A stretch of DNA of 64,000 bases from contig NZ_WNKU01000014.1 of assembly GCF_009720735.1 (NCBI RefSeq), positions 26,057 through 90,056 of the forward strand. Reading direction: 5' to 3'. Below, one piece after another: positions 35,297-44,891 of the stretch. How positions within the stretch are numbered: the stretch's first letter is position 1; every line of letters starts with the position of its first letter. The notes under the pieces are model-generated. The model did not search any database and was not told the origin of the DNA. It saw nothing but the letters and a program-made list of their open reading frames with translations. Source of the DNA: Heliobacterium mobile (GTDB lineage Bacteria > Bacillota > Desulfitobacteriia > Heliobacteriales > Heliobacteriaceae). The position numbers and the translations under genes are program-made.

Positions 35297-36928
35297 ATGG
35301 CAGTTTTCGTCATCGGACATCGCAATCCGGACACGGATTCGATCTGTTCGGCGATCAGCTATGCCTTTTTAAAAAGGCAACTGACTGGTCGTGAGTACAT
35401 ACCGGCCCGCTGCGGTAAAGTAAAACCAGAGACTCAATTCGTGCTGGACTATTTTAAGGTGGATGCACCGCAACTGATCACAGACGTGCGCGCCCGTGTG
35501 TCCGATTTGCTCAACGGGCAAGCTCCCGTATCGATCTGCAAGGACACACCGATTCGAGAAGTGGGCATCCTGTCCCGGAACAAGAACACGAAGTCCCTGC
35601 CAGTCGTCGATGAGAACAACCGGCTCCAGGGGATTATCTCTGTAGGCGATATCGCCCAACTCTATCTAAACCTGGACGAATTGAATAACTTAGAAAAAAT
35701 GGGACTGACCCTCGGGGGAGTCCTGCGGACCATGGGCGGCCGCTTTTTAGTCGCGGCGCCTCCGGAGACGGTTCTCCGCGGCAAAGCGATCATCGGTGCC
35801 ATGCATGAAGAGACCATGGTGCAACGGATCAGCGAAGGTGACGTAGTTATCATCGGTGACCGGGAAGGCTCCCAACTGGCTGCCCTAGAGGCAGGGGCAG
35901 GCTGCCTGATTGTCACGGGCGGTTTCGCCATCACTGAGCGGGTGGAGAAAAAAGCCCGTCAAAAAGATGTTCCTGTCCTGTCGGTGCCTTACGATACTTA
36001 TAACACGGGCCGGCTCCTCGGCCTCAGTGCCCCCGTCTATTCGATCATGCATCAGGAAATGGTCACCTTCCAACCGGATGACTTTGTCGATGAAACCCGC
36101 AAGGTCATGCTGGAAACACGCTTTCGTAATTATCCCGTCGTAGACGACGAAAACCGCCTTCTGGGCGTCATCTCCCGGTATCACCTGCTGGCGGCGCAGC
36201 GCAAAAAGATCATTTTAGTCGATCACAATGAAAAGAGCCAAGCCGTAGCCGGGATCGACCAAGCTCAGGTGCTCGAAGTGATCGACCATCACCGTGTCGG
36301 GGACGTTCAGACTGGTGAACCGATCTACTTCCGCGGCGAGCCTGTCGGGTGCACGAGCACGATCATCTTCTCCATGTTTGAAGAAAACGAAATCGAACCA
36401 CCGAGAGAGATCGCGGGACTGATGTTATCGGCGATTCTGTCCGATACGGTCCTGTTCAAAAGTCCCACCTGCACGGATCGAGATAAGAAAGCCGCCGAAA
36501 AGCTGGCCAAGATCGCCGGCATTGACATCGAAGAGTACGGGTTGAAGATGTTTACGGCAGGCTCCTCCTTAGAAGGCCGCACGCCCGAAGAGATCATTTA
36601 CCAGGACTTTAAGGAATTCCACCTGGGCGCCATGCATCTGGGGATCGGTCAAGTGGAGACGATGGATCAAGCTGGGATTGCCCGCATGCAAGAGACTCTC
36701 ATGGAAGCACTGGATACGATCCGGCAGAGCAAAAACCTCGACCTGGTGTTGCTGATGCTCACGGACATCATCAAAGAGGGAACGCTGTTGCTCCTGTCCG
36801 GTGAAAAGACTGAACCGATCGAGAAAGCCTTTAATGTCGCCGTAAAAGACGGTGTGGCTCACCTACCGGGTGTCCTTTCCCGGAAAAAACAAGTTGTCCC
36901 GCCGCTGTCGTCCTACCTGGGTACATAA
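35297..36928 (+). CDS. ppaC: Manganese-dependent inorganic pyrophosphatase with CBS and DRTGG domains
   Basis: 543-aa cytoplasmic family II (DHH) pyrophosphatase. N-terminal VIGHRNPDTDSICSA supplies metal ligands; the regulatory insert (about 70-305) holds two CBS motifs separated by a DRTGG domain; catalytic DHH follows at VIDHHRVGD, then the DHHA2 domain (TAGSSLEGRTPEEI, GVLSRKKQVVPPL). CBS-pyrophosphatases are controlled by adenine nucleotides, and the DRTGG type also by diadenosine polyphosphates. Full length and intact. Terminated by the hairpin at 36983-37016. Confidence 0.96.
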   Translation: MAVFVIGHRNPDTDSICSAISYAFLKRQLTGREYIPARCGKVKPETQFVLDYFKVDAPQLITDVRARVSDLLNGQAPVSICKDTPIREVGILSRNKNTKSLPVVDENNRLQGIISVGDIAQLYLNLDELNNLEKMGLTLGGVLRTMGGRFLVAAPPETVLRGKAIIGAMHEETMVQRISEGDVVIIGDREGSQLAALEAGAGCLIVTGGFAITERVEKKARQKDVPVLSVPYDTYNTGRLLGLSAPVYSIMHQEMVTFQPDDFVDETRKVMLETRFRNYPVVDDENRLLGVISRYHLLAAQRKKIILVDHNEKSQAVAGIDQAQVLEVIDHHRVGDVQTGEPIYFRGEPVGCTSTIIFSMFEENEIEPPREIAGLMLSAILSDTVLFKSPTCTDRDKKAAEKLAKIAGIDIEEYGLKMFTAGSSLEGRTPEEIIYQDFKEFHLGAMHLGIGQVETMDQAGIARMQETLMEALDTIRQSKNLDLVLLMLTDIIKEGTLLLLSGEKTEPIEKAFNVAVKDGVAHLPGVLSRKKQVVPPLSSYLGT

Positions 36929-36982
36929 AACCTAACAGAGTATAGACCTCATCGTTAAGAAAAAGCGAAATCTCGACATAGG

Positions 36983-37016
36983 GAAAAGCGGCCTGGTTAA
37001 AACCAGCCCGCTTTTC
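36983..37016 (+). terminator. Terminator of the CDF-pyrophosphatase unit
   Basis: GAAAAGCGGCCTGGTT and AACCAGCCCGCTTTTC form a 16-bp stem with one mismatch. Confidence 0.85.
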
Positions 37017-37098
37017 TATTTCTTGCTTTTCGTGGATATGTTTTCGTGAGTCAGTCATAATAAATTGAAAAGATACTAAATAGGTGGAGAGTGAATCG

Positions 37099-38907
37099 AT
37101 GGAAAAGGAAAAAGCCTTGCCGACTCGCCAGCAAGTTCCAGACCAGTTCAAATGGAAGCTGGAAGACATCTACAGGAGTGACGGCGATTGGGAAAAAGAC
37201 TACCAGGAAGCACCGAAACTAGTGGAACAGTTAAGCGGGTTAAAGGGAAAGCTGCAGGAAAAGGCCCTTAATCTGTTCAAAGCCTTGCAACTGCAAGACC
37301 AGATCGGGCAAATCATGGAGAAGCTCTTTACCTATGCGCGCATGCGACGGGATGAAGACAACACGAACGCGACCTATCAAGCTTTGACCGATCGGGCTGT
37401 TGCCTTGAACACGCAGATAGCAAGTGCCACGTCCTTTCTGACGCCGGAGATCTTGGCGATCCCTGAAGAGGTGCTGAAGCGCTTTCAGCAGGAAGAGCAG
37501 GGTCTGAACGTGTACCGTTTCTTCTTGGACGACCTGAAACGGCAGAAAGCTCATGTACTTTCAGAAGGGGAAGAAATCATCTTAGCCCAAGCTGGTGAGA
37601 TATCCCAAGCTCCCGGGCAAATTTTTACGATGCTCAACAATGCCGACTTGACCTTTCCGACGATCAAAGACGAAGAGGGCAAAGAGATCGAGATCACCCA
37701 CGGCCGCTTTTCCCGCCTCATGGAGAGTCGCGATCGCCGGGTGCGGAAAGATACCTTTCATGGCCTTTATAGTTCCTATAAAAAGCTGGAGAACACGCTC
37801 GCATCAACTTTGAACTCTGTCGTCAAGCGAGACATCTTTTTCGCCCGAGTGCGTAAGTTCCCTTCGGCTTTGGAAGGGTCTCTTTTCGGCGATAACGTGC
37901 CTGTACAAGTCTATGACAACCTCATTCGCACCGTCCGGGCGCAAAACAGCGCTATGCACCGCTATGTACGACTACGGAAAAAACTCCTCGACTTAGACCA
38001 GTTGCACATGTACGACATATACGCCCCGATGGTCAGGGATGTGGAGTGGAAAGTCCCCTATGCAGATTCGGTGGAAATGGTCAAGAAAGCCTTGGCTCCG
38101 CTCGGGGCCGATTATGAACGGGTACTGGCCGATGGATTCCAGCAGGGCTGGATAGACGTATATGAAAACAAGGGTAAAACGAGCGGCGCCTATTCTTGGG
38201 GACCCTTCGGTACACACCCTTATGTGCTCCTCAACTATCAAGACCAACTCAACGACGTATTCACTCTGGCCCATGAGATGGGCCATGCGATGCATTCCTA
38301 TTACTCCCATAAAGAACAGCCTTACATCTACTCCCAGTACACCATTTTTGTAGCAGAAGTAGCCTCTACCGTTAACGAGACGCTGCTCACCAACTACCTG
38401 CTTGATAAAGAACAAGACCGGGCAAAACGCATGTATCTTATCAACCACTACCTGGAGCAATTCCGGGGCACCGTCTTCCGCCAGACCATGTTTGCCGAGT
38501 TTGAAAAGGCCATCCATGGGAAAATCGAGGCGGGAGAAGCGTTGACCCTACAGGCGCTGAAAGAAATCTACCATAAACTGAATGTGGACTATTACGGCCC
38601 TGACATGATTGTCGACGAAGACATCGATATCGAATGGGCCAGGATCCCCCATTTCTACAACAATTTCTACGTCTACAAATACGCCACCGGTTTTTCGGCG
38701 GCTACAGCCCTGGTCCAGAAAATCCAGTCAGAAGGTCAGCCAGCTGTCGACCGCTACCTAACGTTCCTAAAAAGCGGCGGTTCCGACTATCCTTTAGAAC
38801 TGCTTAAAAAAGCCGGTGTCGACATGACTTCGCCCCAGCCGATTGAGCAAGCGCTGACCGTATTTAACAAACTTTTAGATGAGATGGAGACGTTGACCGC
38901 AGGGTAA
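37099..38907 (+). CDS. pepF: Oligoendopeptidase F (M3 family)
   Basis: 602-aa cytoplasmic zinc peptidase that degrades short peptides. The catalytic HEMGHAMHSYY (His392, Glu393, His396) and the third ligand region FVAEVASTVNETLL are intact; the substrate-binding C-terminal helices include RIPHFYNNFYVYKYATGFSA. ATG 37099 follows AGGTGGAGA; an in-frame GTG at 37084 overlaps this RBS. Normal length. Monocistronic, with a terminator downstream. Confidence 0.96.
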   Translation: MEKEKALPTRQQVPDQFKWKLEDIYRSDGDWEKDYQEAPKLVEQLSGLKGKLQEKALNLFKALQLQDQIGQIMEKLFTYARMRRDEDNTNATYQALTDRAVALNTQIASATSFLTPEILAIPEEVLKRFQQEEQGLNVYRFFLDDLKRQKAHVLSEGEEIILAQAGEISQAPGQIFTMLNNADLTFPTIKDEEGKEIEITHGRFSRLMESRDRRVRKDTFHGLYSSYKKLENTLASTLNSVVKRDIFFARVRKFPSALEGSLFGDNVPVQVYDNLIRTVRAQNSAMHRYVRLRKKLLDLDQLHMYDIYAPMVRDVEWKVPYADSVEMVKKALAPLGADYERVLADGFQQGWIDVYENKGKTSGAYSWGPFGTHPYVLLNYQDQLNDVFTLAHEMGHAMHSYYSHKEQPYIYSQYTIFVAEVASTVNETLLTNYLLDKEQDRAKRMYLINHYLEQFRGTVFRQTMFAEFEKAIHGKIEAGEALTLQALKEIYHKLNVDYYGPDMIVDEDIDIEWARIPHFYNNFYVYKYATGFSAATALVQKIQSEGQPAVDRYLTFLKSGGSDYPLELLKKAGVDMTSPQPIEQALTVFNKLLDEMETLTAG

Positions 38908-39004
38908 AAAAGGTCCAAAGTGAGCACTGATGAACAAAACGAAACAGGCCAACTACAAATAGAACCTAGAATCGTAAGCCCGATGGCACCTGCTTCAAAT
39001 GTAC

Positions 39005-39037
39005 CCGGAACTGATCGCAAACAGTTCTGGGTTTTTT
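39005..39037 (+). terminator. Terminator downstream of pepF
   Basis: CCGGAACTG and CAGTTCTGG (one mismatch) with a GTTTTTT tail. Confidence 0.75.
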
Positions 39038-39159
39038 ATTCAAATCAACTGTTCGGAAAAGTCAAAAAAAGAGGATAAACAACATATATGTAGAAGAAAT
39101 AGATAGTGTTTTTATAGAGAAAGAGAGATTGATTTTAGGCATAGAAAGGAGTTCCAACT

Positions 39160-39864
39160 GTGGGAAAGGCCATATTTAAGCAACGAAATGGTGTGTTAGG
39201 CGTCGGGATCGTGACGCCTTGCGGGTTTATCACGCCAGAGCAACTTTGCGGATTGGGAAAATTGCTTCCTGAGGTGGGTGCCTTAGGGAGCAAGCTGACG
39301 ACCCGGCAAACGATGGTCGTCTTGATCCCAGAGGAAGCTTTTGACCGTTTTGTTGCCGGGATACGAGGTCTGGGTCTGGATGTCGGTGTTTTTGGAGATG
39401 TGGTGCGGAACGTGAAAGGTTGCCCAGGTAATGGCGAACTTTGTCATCGCAGTCTAGGCAACGTCTTCGAACTAGCCGTAGAAATTCAACAGCGGTATAT
39501 AAACCAACCGACGCCCCATGATTTCAAAATCAGTGTGGCCGGTTGCCATCGGGGATGCACCGATCCTCATTGCGCCGATTTCGGCGTCATCGCTACGGGG
39601 CCGAAGACCGTCGACGTATTTTTGGGCGGTCGCGGCGGCAGCCGTCGTCCCCAACACGGACAAAAAGCCTACGCCAATATCCCGAAGGAAGCACTTTTTG
39701 TCGTCTTAGACCATGTGCTGGATACATACCGGAAACTAGCCGAAGAGCATGAACGCCTATGCAATACCATGCATAGGGTGGGCCTGGATCCCTTCATTTT
39801 GCCGGCGGAGAAGTTGCCGGTAATGGCCGAAGAAGATGAATTTGCCGATTTTCTGAACAGCTAA
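39160..39864 (+). CDS. Small nitrite/sulfite reductase-like siroheme/[4Fe-4S] protein
   Basis: 234 aa. An N-terminal ferredoxin-like half-domain (IVTPCGFITPEQLCGL ... LTTRQTMVVLIP) and the nitrite/sulfite reductase domain with cysteines CPGNGELC and CHRGCTDPHC, the expected cluster and siroheme ligand set (C-x6-C ... C-x3-C). Such short single-module reductase-like proteins occur in anaerobes; whether this one reduces sulfite or nitrite, or acts as an electron carrier, is unknown. GTG 39160 follows GAAAGGAG. The next gene, a Cys-rich protein, lies 97 nt downstream. Confidence 0.85.
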   Translation: MGKAIFKQRNGVLGVGIVTPCGFITPEQLCGLGKLLPEVGALGSKLTTRQTMVVLIPEEAFDRFVAGIRGLGLDVGVFGDVVRNVKGCPGNGELCHRSLGNVFELAVEIQQRYINQPTPHDFKISVAGCHRGCTDPHCADFGVIATGPKTVDVFLGGRGGSRRPQHGQKAYANIPKEALFVVLDHVLDTYRKLAEEHERLCNTMHRVGLDPFILPAEKLPVMAEEDEFADFLNS

Positions 39865-39961
39865 TTCTTGAAATGATCTTTCTGGTTTTTTCTGAAAGGG
39901 ATACTGTCTTCGGTTCGAATAGTCTGCTCGTTCATGAATCGAAGTGAGGAGCGATTTGGAG

Positions 39962-40411
39962 ATGATAGCGGAGAACGAAATCAATTTGCAGGAGATCCAT
40001 GAAAAGCTAAATAACCTTTGTTTAGATGGAGAAGTATGTTCAAACTGTGAAAAGAATAAATGTCTGATTTTTTTTGCCAAAAAAGTAGCCAGCTATGTCT
40101 TGACGAAGAAAGTGACGACGATTCGCCAGGGTATGGCCATGATCCCCAACCACGATTTAAAAACATATTCCGAAGACGACATGATCGAGACGTTGGCCAT
40201 GGTGCTGCAGCAATGCAAGGACTGCCGAGATAACCATGATGACGATTGTACAATCAACCTGATCCGGACGTGCATGGAATATGCCTTGTTTGGCGATAAG
40301 CTGCCTTACCAGGGAAGCGTCACCTTATATCTGCTGGAGGCTCAGAAAGCGAACGGCCGCGTGGGGGATAGCTTGAAAGCAAAATATCTGAACCGAAAGA
40401 AAACCAAATAA
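39962..40411 (+). CDS. Cys-rich hypothetical protein
   Basis: 149 aa, not recognised. ATG 39962 follows GAGGAG; GTG 39944 is in frame but overlaps that RBS. A Cys-rich N-terminal segment (CLDGEVCSNCEKNKC) and a second cluster (CKDCRDNHDDDC) suggest metal or Fe-S binding. The rest is helical, without membrane segments. Its neighbour is the siroheme protein, so a redox accessory role is possible. Followed by two terminator hairpins. Confidence 0.75.
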   Translation: MIAENEINLQEIHEKLNNLCLDGEVCSNCEKNKCLIFFAKKVASYVLTKKVTTIRQGMAMIPNHDLKTYSEDDMIETLAMVLQQCKDCRDNHDDDCTINLIRTCMEYALFGDKLPYQGSVTLYLLEAQKANGRVGDSLKAKYLNRKKTK

Positions 40412-40454
40412 CCCATAAAGGAACTCTTAAGGGAGCTTTTTTTTTCTGAGGTAT

Positions 40455-40494
40455 AAAAAACCTACTGCCATTTTTTGAGGGCAGTAGGTTTTTT
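40455..40494. terminator. Bidirectional terminator between the Cys-rich gene and the RND operon
   Basis: AAAAAACCTACTGCC and GGCAGTAGGTTTTTT around a 10-nt loop, ending both convergent units. A weaker T-rich hairpin at about 40417-40446 precedes it. Confidence 0.92.
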
Positions 40495-40512
40495 CATTGA
40501 TAAAAGAAATGA

Positions 40513-43500
40513 CTAGGAGGAGACTTTGCCTAACCGATTCTTTTTGATTGCAGCCAAAACTGTGTAGAAACAAGGGACGATAACCAAGGTGAGCATCGTC
40601 GAAAAGAACAGGCCTGAGATGATCGTCACGGCCATGGGCTGAAAGAGTACGTCGCCCGATACAGCAAGAGGGAGCAAGCCGGCGATGGCCGTTCCGGAGG
40701 TGAGCAAAATAGGCCGCAGTCGCGCTTCGCCCGCCGAGATGACTGCCGGGATCAGTTCTTGTCCGCCGTGACGGGCTTCTTCGATAAACTCGACGAGGAT
40801 GATACCGTTTCGGACGACGATACCGGCTAGGCAGATGGCGCCCATCATGGTCATGAACCCGAGCGGTGTCCGGGTGATGAAGAGTCCGATCAGACTGCCG
40901 GCAAAAGCGAGGAAGATGGTGCTCAAGACCAAGAAGGGAATTGAGAGGGAATAGAACTGCATGGCGATCAAAATGATGATCAGGAAGACTACGACGATCG
41001 ACAGCCTGCCCATATCGACGAAGACATCGCTTTGATCGGAAGTCTCTCCGCCGATCTCATAGCGGTATCCATCGGGTAGGCGAAGGCCCTCCAGCTTTGG
41101 CTTCAATTCCTTGATCGCCTCTGTAGCTGTTCGCCCTTTTAAGTCCGATGAGATAGTAACGACGCGGGAGAGATCGCGGTGAGAAATCGAAGAGATGGAA
41201 AAGGCAGGTTTGACATCAGCTAATTGATAGAGGGGGATCTGTTCGCCACGGGAGTTTGGGACGGTTAGGCGATGAATAGCCGTCAAGGGATCTACCTGTT
41301 GAGCCTCGCTGTATAGGGTGATATCGATCAGATCGCGGCCTGTATCATACTTGCTGATCGATAAGCCTTCGCTGACGAGGCGAATCGTTCGAGATAAATC
41401 GGCCTCGTTTACCTGCAGCGCGTCCATCATGTCTTTACGAACTTGAATGTTGAGGGCGTACTTGTCTACCCCAAAGGAGTCATTAATGTCAAAGGTGCCC
41501 GGCATATCTTTGACGATGTCCTGGACTTGCTGGGAGAGGCTGCGCAGTTTTTCTACGTTGCTCCCGAAGATACGGACGACGATCGGACTTCCCACCGGGG
41601 GTCCGCCTTGCAGCTCTTTGGGAATGATCGTCGCTTGGGGAAAATGTTGGGCCAATTCTTTATCCCATAAGGCGATGGCTTTCTCTGTAGGCAATTTCTT
41701 CTTATCGACTTTGACGACGATTTGGCCGATATTGTCGGCCGATCCTAAGCCCGTATCGCCGCTAAACATTTTCGGGGCGAACTGCCCAGCATAACCTGCT
41801 GTCATGGTCACTCCAGGCTGTTCATTGAGCCATTTGCATACTTCGTTGACGGTATGGGCTGTTTCCCTAATGCTCGTGCCGACAGGTGTGCGCACATTGA
41901 CGAGCATTTCTGCTCGGTCTGCCGTAGGGAACAGTTGGATCGGCGTCAGGGGGATCAAGGCATAACCGATGAGGGCGATGCCGACACCGATCAAGCCGGT
42001 ACGCAGTGGATGCTGAAGCATTTTCGGCATCAGCGTGCCTGCATAATAGGCAGTCAACCGCTGGATTTGCGGTCCCAGTAAACCAGCGGGTTTCCGATAG
42101 AAGTCCTCTTCAGAGTCGCTTTTGGGAGCATGGCTGCTTTGACGACGGCTTTCCCGCCATTCCCGAAAGATGGGGATGACCGATAGGGACATGACCATGG
42201 AAGCCAGCATGGATAAAGTGATGATGATGGGGATGGGCTTGATGAAGGAACCGACATTTCCATCGAGTAAAGCCAGTGGAGCGAAGGCGCAGATCGTGGC
42301 TAAGGTGGCCGTTAAGATCGAAACGGCGACTTCTTTGCTGCCTCGAACGGCGGCTTCCGTCGGCGTTTCGCCGAGGACGGTGAGACGGCGCTCGATGTTG
42401 TCGTTGACGACGACAGCGTCATCGACGAGAATACCGAGAACGATGATCAAAGCGATGACGGAGATTTGATTCAAGGTCACGCCGAAGCTGCTCAAGGGGA
42501 TCAGACCGACGGCGAGAGAGATCGGTAGCGCCATCATCACCACGAAGGAAGTGGTCAGGTTTAAGCCTAATGTGCAGACGAGAACGACGGCGGCGATGGC
42601 GATCAACGTTTCCCGGGTGAGGTCGGAAAAAAGTTCGTCGATGCGCTCGTTTTGCTCATAGACCAGATCGATGGTGGACCAGTTGGGCAAGGTCGTTTTC
42701 AGATAAGCCATCGTCTTGTCGATATTTTTTTGCACCGAAGGGATGTCGCTGCCGGTTTCCGGACTGACGCTGATACTGATAGCGGGGCGACCATTGTGAT
42801 AGGCGTATACTTCAACCGGTTTGGTCGTCAGTTCCACCTTACCGAGGTCATTTAAGTAGACGGGAGTCCCTTCTGAAGTTCGTGCGATAAGGGAGCGGCC
42901 AAACTCGGCTACATCATTGACCTCCCGCAAGGATAATTCATAGGTTCGTTCGTCCCCTTGAATATCGCCGAGGGGGGCCTTTTCGTTTAATTGCTTGACC
43001 GCGTTTAAAACCTGTCCCCAGGACAAGCCGAAATTGCGCAGTTTTTGGCTGTCCACAGTCACCCGAACTTCCTCATCAGGCAACCCGGTGACAGTCACAT
43101 TGGACACGTTCGGTATCGTCCGGAGTTGGTCTTTCCAGTTTTGGATCATCTCGCGCAGGGAATAGAGGTCTTCGTGCCGGTCGGCAGAGATATTGAAGGT
43201 TATGATAAAGGTACGGTTCAGGTCATCGTTGACGACCGGTTGCTTACAGTCTTCAGGTAAATCTTTCTCGGCATCTTTCACTTTTTTCCGCAGTTCTTCC
43301 CAGCGACCTTCCGGCTCTACGTCATCTTTACATTCCACGATGATGGAAGAGACGCCTAGGCTGGATGTGGAGGTGATCGATTTCAATCCGTGGATCTCTT
43401 TGATTTGCTCCTCAATCTTCCGGGTGACTGCCTGCTCCACTTTGGAGGGCATAGCTCCTGGATAGATGGTCGTGACGGAAGCTGTACGGACCACGATATC

Positions 43501-43608
43501 GGGCTGTTCTTGCTTCGGCAATCCCCAAAAGCTAAAGAGCCCGAGCAGGGTGATCATGACGAAAAAAAGTAAGGTGATTTTGCGTTTCTTTACGACGTAT
43601 TCGATCAT
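40513..43608 (-). CDS. RND efflux permease (AcrB/HAE family)
   Basis: 1031-aa inner-membrane pump with the RND plan of 12 helices and two large external loops. Segments: KKRKITLLFFVMITLLGLFSF (TM1), NRTFIITFNIS, the TM4 proton-relay stretch GILVDDAVVVNDNIERRL with the Asp pair, and the C-terminal TMMGAICLAGIVVRNGIILV repeat. It overlaps the adaptor gene by 4 nt (ATGA). A Firmicute lacks the usual outer-membrane partner, so it would export only across the cytoplasmic membrane. Substrate unknown; operon controlled by PadR. Confidence 0.95.
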   Translation of the reverse strand: MIEYVVKKRKITLLFFVMITLLGLFSFWGLPKQEQPDIVVRTASVTTIYPGAMPSKVEQAVTRKIEEQIKEIHGLKSITSTSSLGVSSIIVECKDDVEPEGRWEELRKKVKDAEKDLPEDCKQPVVNDDLNRTFIITFNISADRHEDLYSLREMIQNWKDQLRTIPNVSNVTVTGLPDEEVRVTVDSQKLRNFGLSWGQVLNAVKQLNEKAPLGDIQGDERTYELSLREVNDVAEFGRSLIARTSEGTPVYLNDLGKVELTTKPVEVYAYHNGRPAISISVSPETGSDIPSVQKNIDKTMAYLKTTLPNWSTIDLVYEQNERIDELFSDLTRETLIAIAAVVLVCTLGLNLTTSFVVMMALPISLAVGLIPLSSFGVTLNQISVIALIIVLGILVDDAVVVNDNIERRLTVLGETPTEAAVRGSKEVAVSILTATLATICAFAPLALLDGNVGSFIKPIPIIITLSMLASMVMSLSVIPIFREWRESRRQSSHAPKSDSEEDFYRKPAGLLGPQIQRLTAYYAGTLMPKMLQHPLRTGLIGVGIALIGYALIPLTPIQLFPTADRAEMLVNVRTPVGTSIRETAHTVNEVCKWLNEQPGVTMTAGYAGQFAPKMFSGDTGLGSADNIGQIVVKVDKKKLPTEKAIALWDKELAQHFPQATIIPKELQGGPPVGSPIVVRIFGSNVEKLRSLSQQVQDIVKDMPGTFDINDSFGVDKYALNIQVRKDMMDALQVNEADLSRTIRLVSEGLSISKYDTGRDLIDITLYSEAQQVDPLTAIHRLTVPNSRGEQIPLYQLADVKPAFSISSISHRDLSRVVTISSDLKGRTATEAIKELKPKLEGLRLPDGYRYEIGGETSDQSDVFVDMGRLSIVVVFLIIILIAMQFYSLSIPFLVLSTIFLAFAGSLIGLFITRTPLGFMTMMGAICLAGIVVRNGIILVEFIEEARHGGQELIPAVISAGEARLRPILLTSGTAIAGLLPLAVSGDVLFQPMAVTIISGLFFSTMLTLVIVPCFYTVLAAIKKNRLGKVSS

Positions 43609-44873
43609 CCTTCTTGGCCTCCGCTGGTGGAGGGGGCAGACTTGGAGGAAGGTTGATCGAGCGGGGTGACGGCATCGCCATCAAAAAGACGCTCAACGCT
43701 GCTGGTGATGATCTGTTCACCCGGTTGGAGCCCTGACTTGATCTCCAACTGGTCGTTGATCAGGTCACCGATATCGACAAAACGTTTGACCGCGCGGCCT
43801 TCTTGGAGGACAAAAAGATAGGGTTTCTCTGCACCGCGACGAACGACGGAACGAACGGGAGCCCAAAGGGCTTCTTTTTCTTTGGCCTTATGGTAGACGC
43901 GGACGACCTGACCGGATAACCAATCGTGGTTTGGATTATCCAACCAGATTTCGACGCCTACAGTCCCTGTGCTTTGACTGGCGGCGGGGTATATGTACTT
44001 GATTTGGCCGTCTCGTTTTTGACCGTACAGGTTAACGGTGACGGTATCTCCCTTTTGCCAATTGGCGATTTCCCGATCAGGAACGGGGATGACCACTTTT
44101 AAGGTATCGATGGAGGCGATCCTGTAGATGGCTGCTCCCGCATTGACCAGTTGACCGGCGTTGGTCAGTTTGGCGATGACCGTCCCGGAGAAAGGGGCTT
44201 TTAATCGCGTCTTGTCTAAGGTCAAAGCAGCCTTTTTCTGACGAGAGAGGGATTGCTCATAGACAGCTTGGGTTTGGTCCCTCACTTCGTCACGAGCGCC
44301 ATGGAGGACGTTCTGATAGACTTGTTCGGCATAAGAAAAATCGTTTTCAGCGACAGTCAACTGGGTTTGGGCACTCTCAAATTCCTTTTTCGATAGGGCA
44401 CCGCTCTCGTAGAGGACCTTGTAACGATCAAAATCAGTTTTGATTCGATCTAAGTTGGCCCGGGCTTTTTCCATGGTGGCTTGAGCCTGATTGATTTCAT
44501 AGCTCGTCGCTCCGTTTTCGACTTGTCGCAAGTTAGCGCTGGATTGGGCCGCCGCAGCTGCGGCAGCGTCTAAGTCTAAGGCGTAGTCGGAAGGATCGAT
44601 CTGAGCCAGAACGGTTCCTGCGGAAAGGCTGTCACCTTCTTTGACCAGGGTGGAGGCAATGCGACCGCCTACCTCAAAGGACAATGTGGCTTCTTCAAGG
44701 CCCTGCAGCGTTCCGGAAAATTCACTGTTTAGATGCTGTGTGTTCATCGCCGCCATAATCACTTCGACACTGCGGGCGCTGTTTTCGGAAGTCTGGTCTT
44801 TCCCGCAGGCTGTCAACAGCATTGATACAGATAGGATGAGGGCGGCTGTTCGGAGCGTATGATGATTCGCCAT
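43605..44873 (-). CDS. RND adaptor lipoprotein (membrane fusion protein)
   Basis: 422 aa. Lipoprotein signal with lipobox LLTAC (ILSVSMLLTACGKDQ). Barrel-sandwich hybrid (GGRIASTLVKEGDSLSAGTVLAQIDPSDY), a long coiled-coil hairpin (about 85-195), then LKAPFSGTVIAKLTNAGQLV and C-terminal beta domains. It pairs with the RND permease downstream in the same operon and starts 18 nt after padR. Confidence 0.94.
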   Translation of the reverse strand: MANHHTLRTAALILSVSMLLTACGKDQTSENSARSVEVIMAAMNTQHLNSEFSGTLQGLEEATLSFEVGGRIASTLVKEGDSLSAGTVLAQIDPSDYALDLDAAAAAAAQSSANLRQVENGATSYEINQAQATMEKARANLDRIKTDFDRYKVLYESGALSKKEFESAQTQLTVAENDFSYAEQVYQNVLHGARDEVRDQTQAVYEQSLSRQKKAALTLDKTRLKAPFSGTVIAKLTNAGQLVNAGAAIYRIASIDTLKVVIPVPDREIANWQKGDTVTVNLYGQKRDGQIKYIYPAASQSTGTVGVEIWLDNPNHDWLSGQVVRVYHKAKEKEALWAPVRSVVRRGAEKPYLFVLQEGRAVKRFVDIGDLINDQLEIKSGLQPGEQIITSSVERLFDGDAVTPLDQPSSKSAPSTSGGQEG

Positions 44874-44891
44874 GATGTCTCCTTCCTAGGA

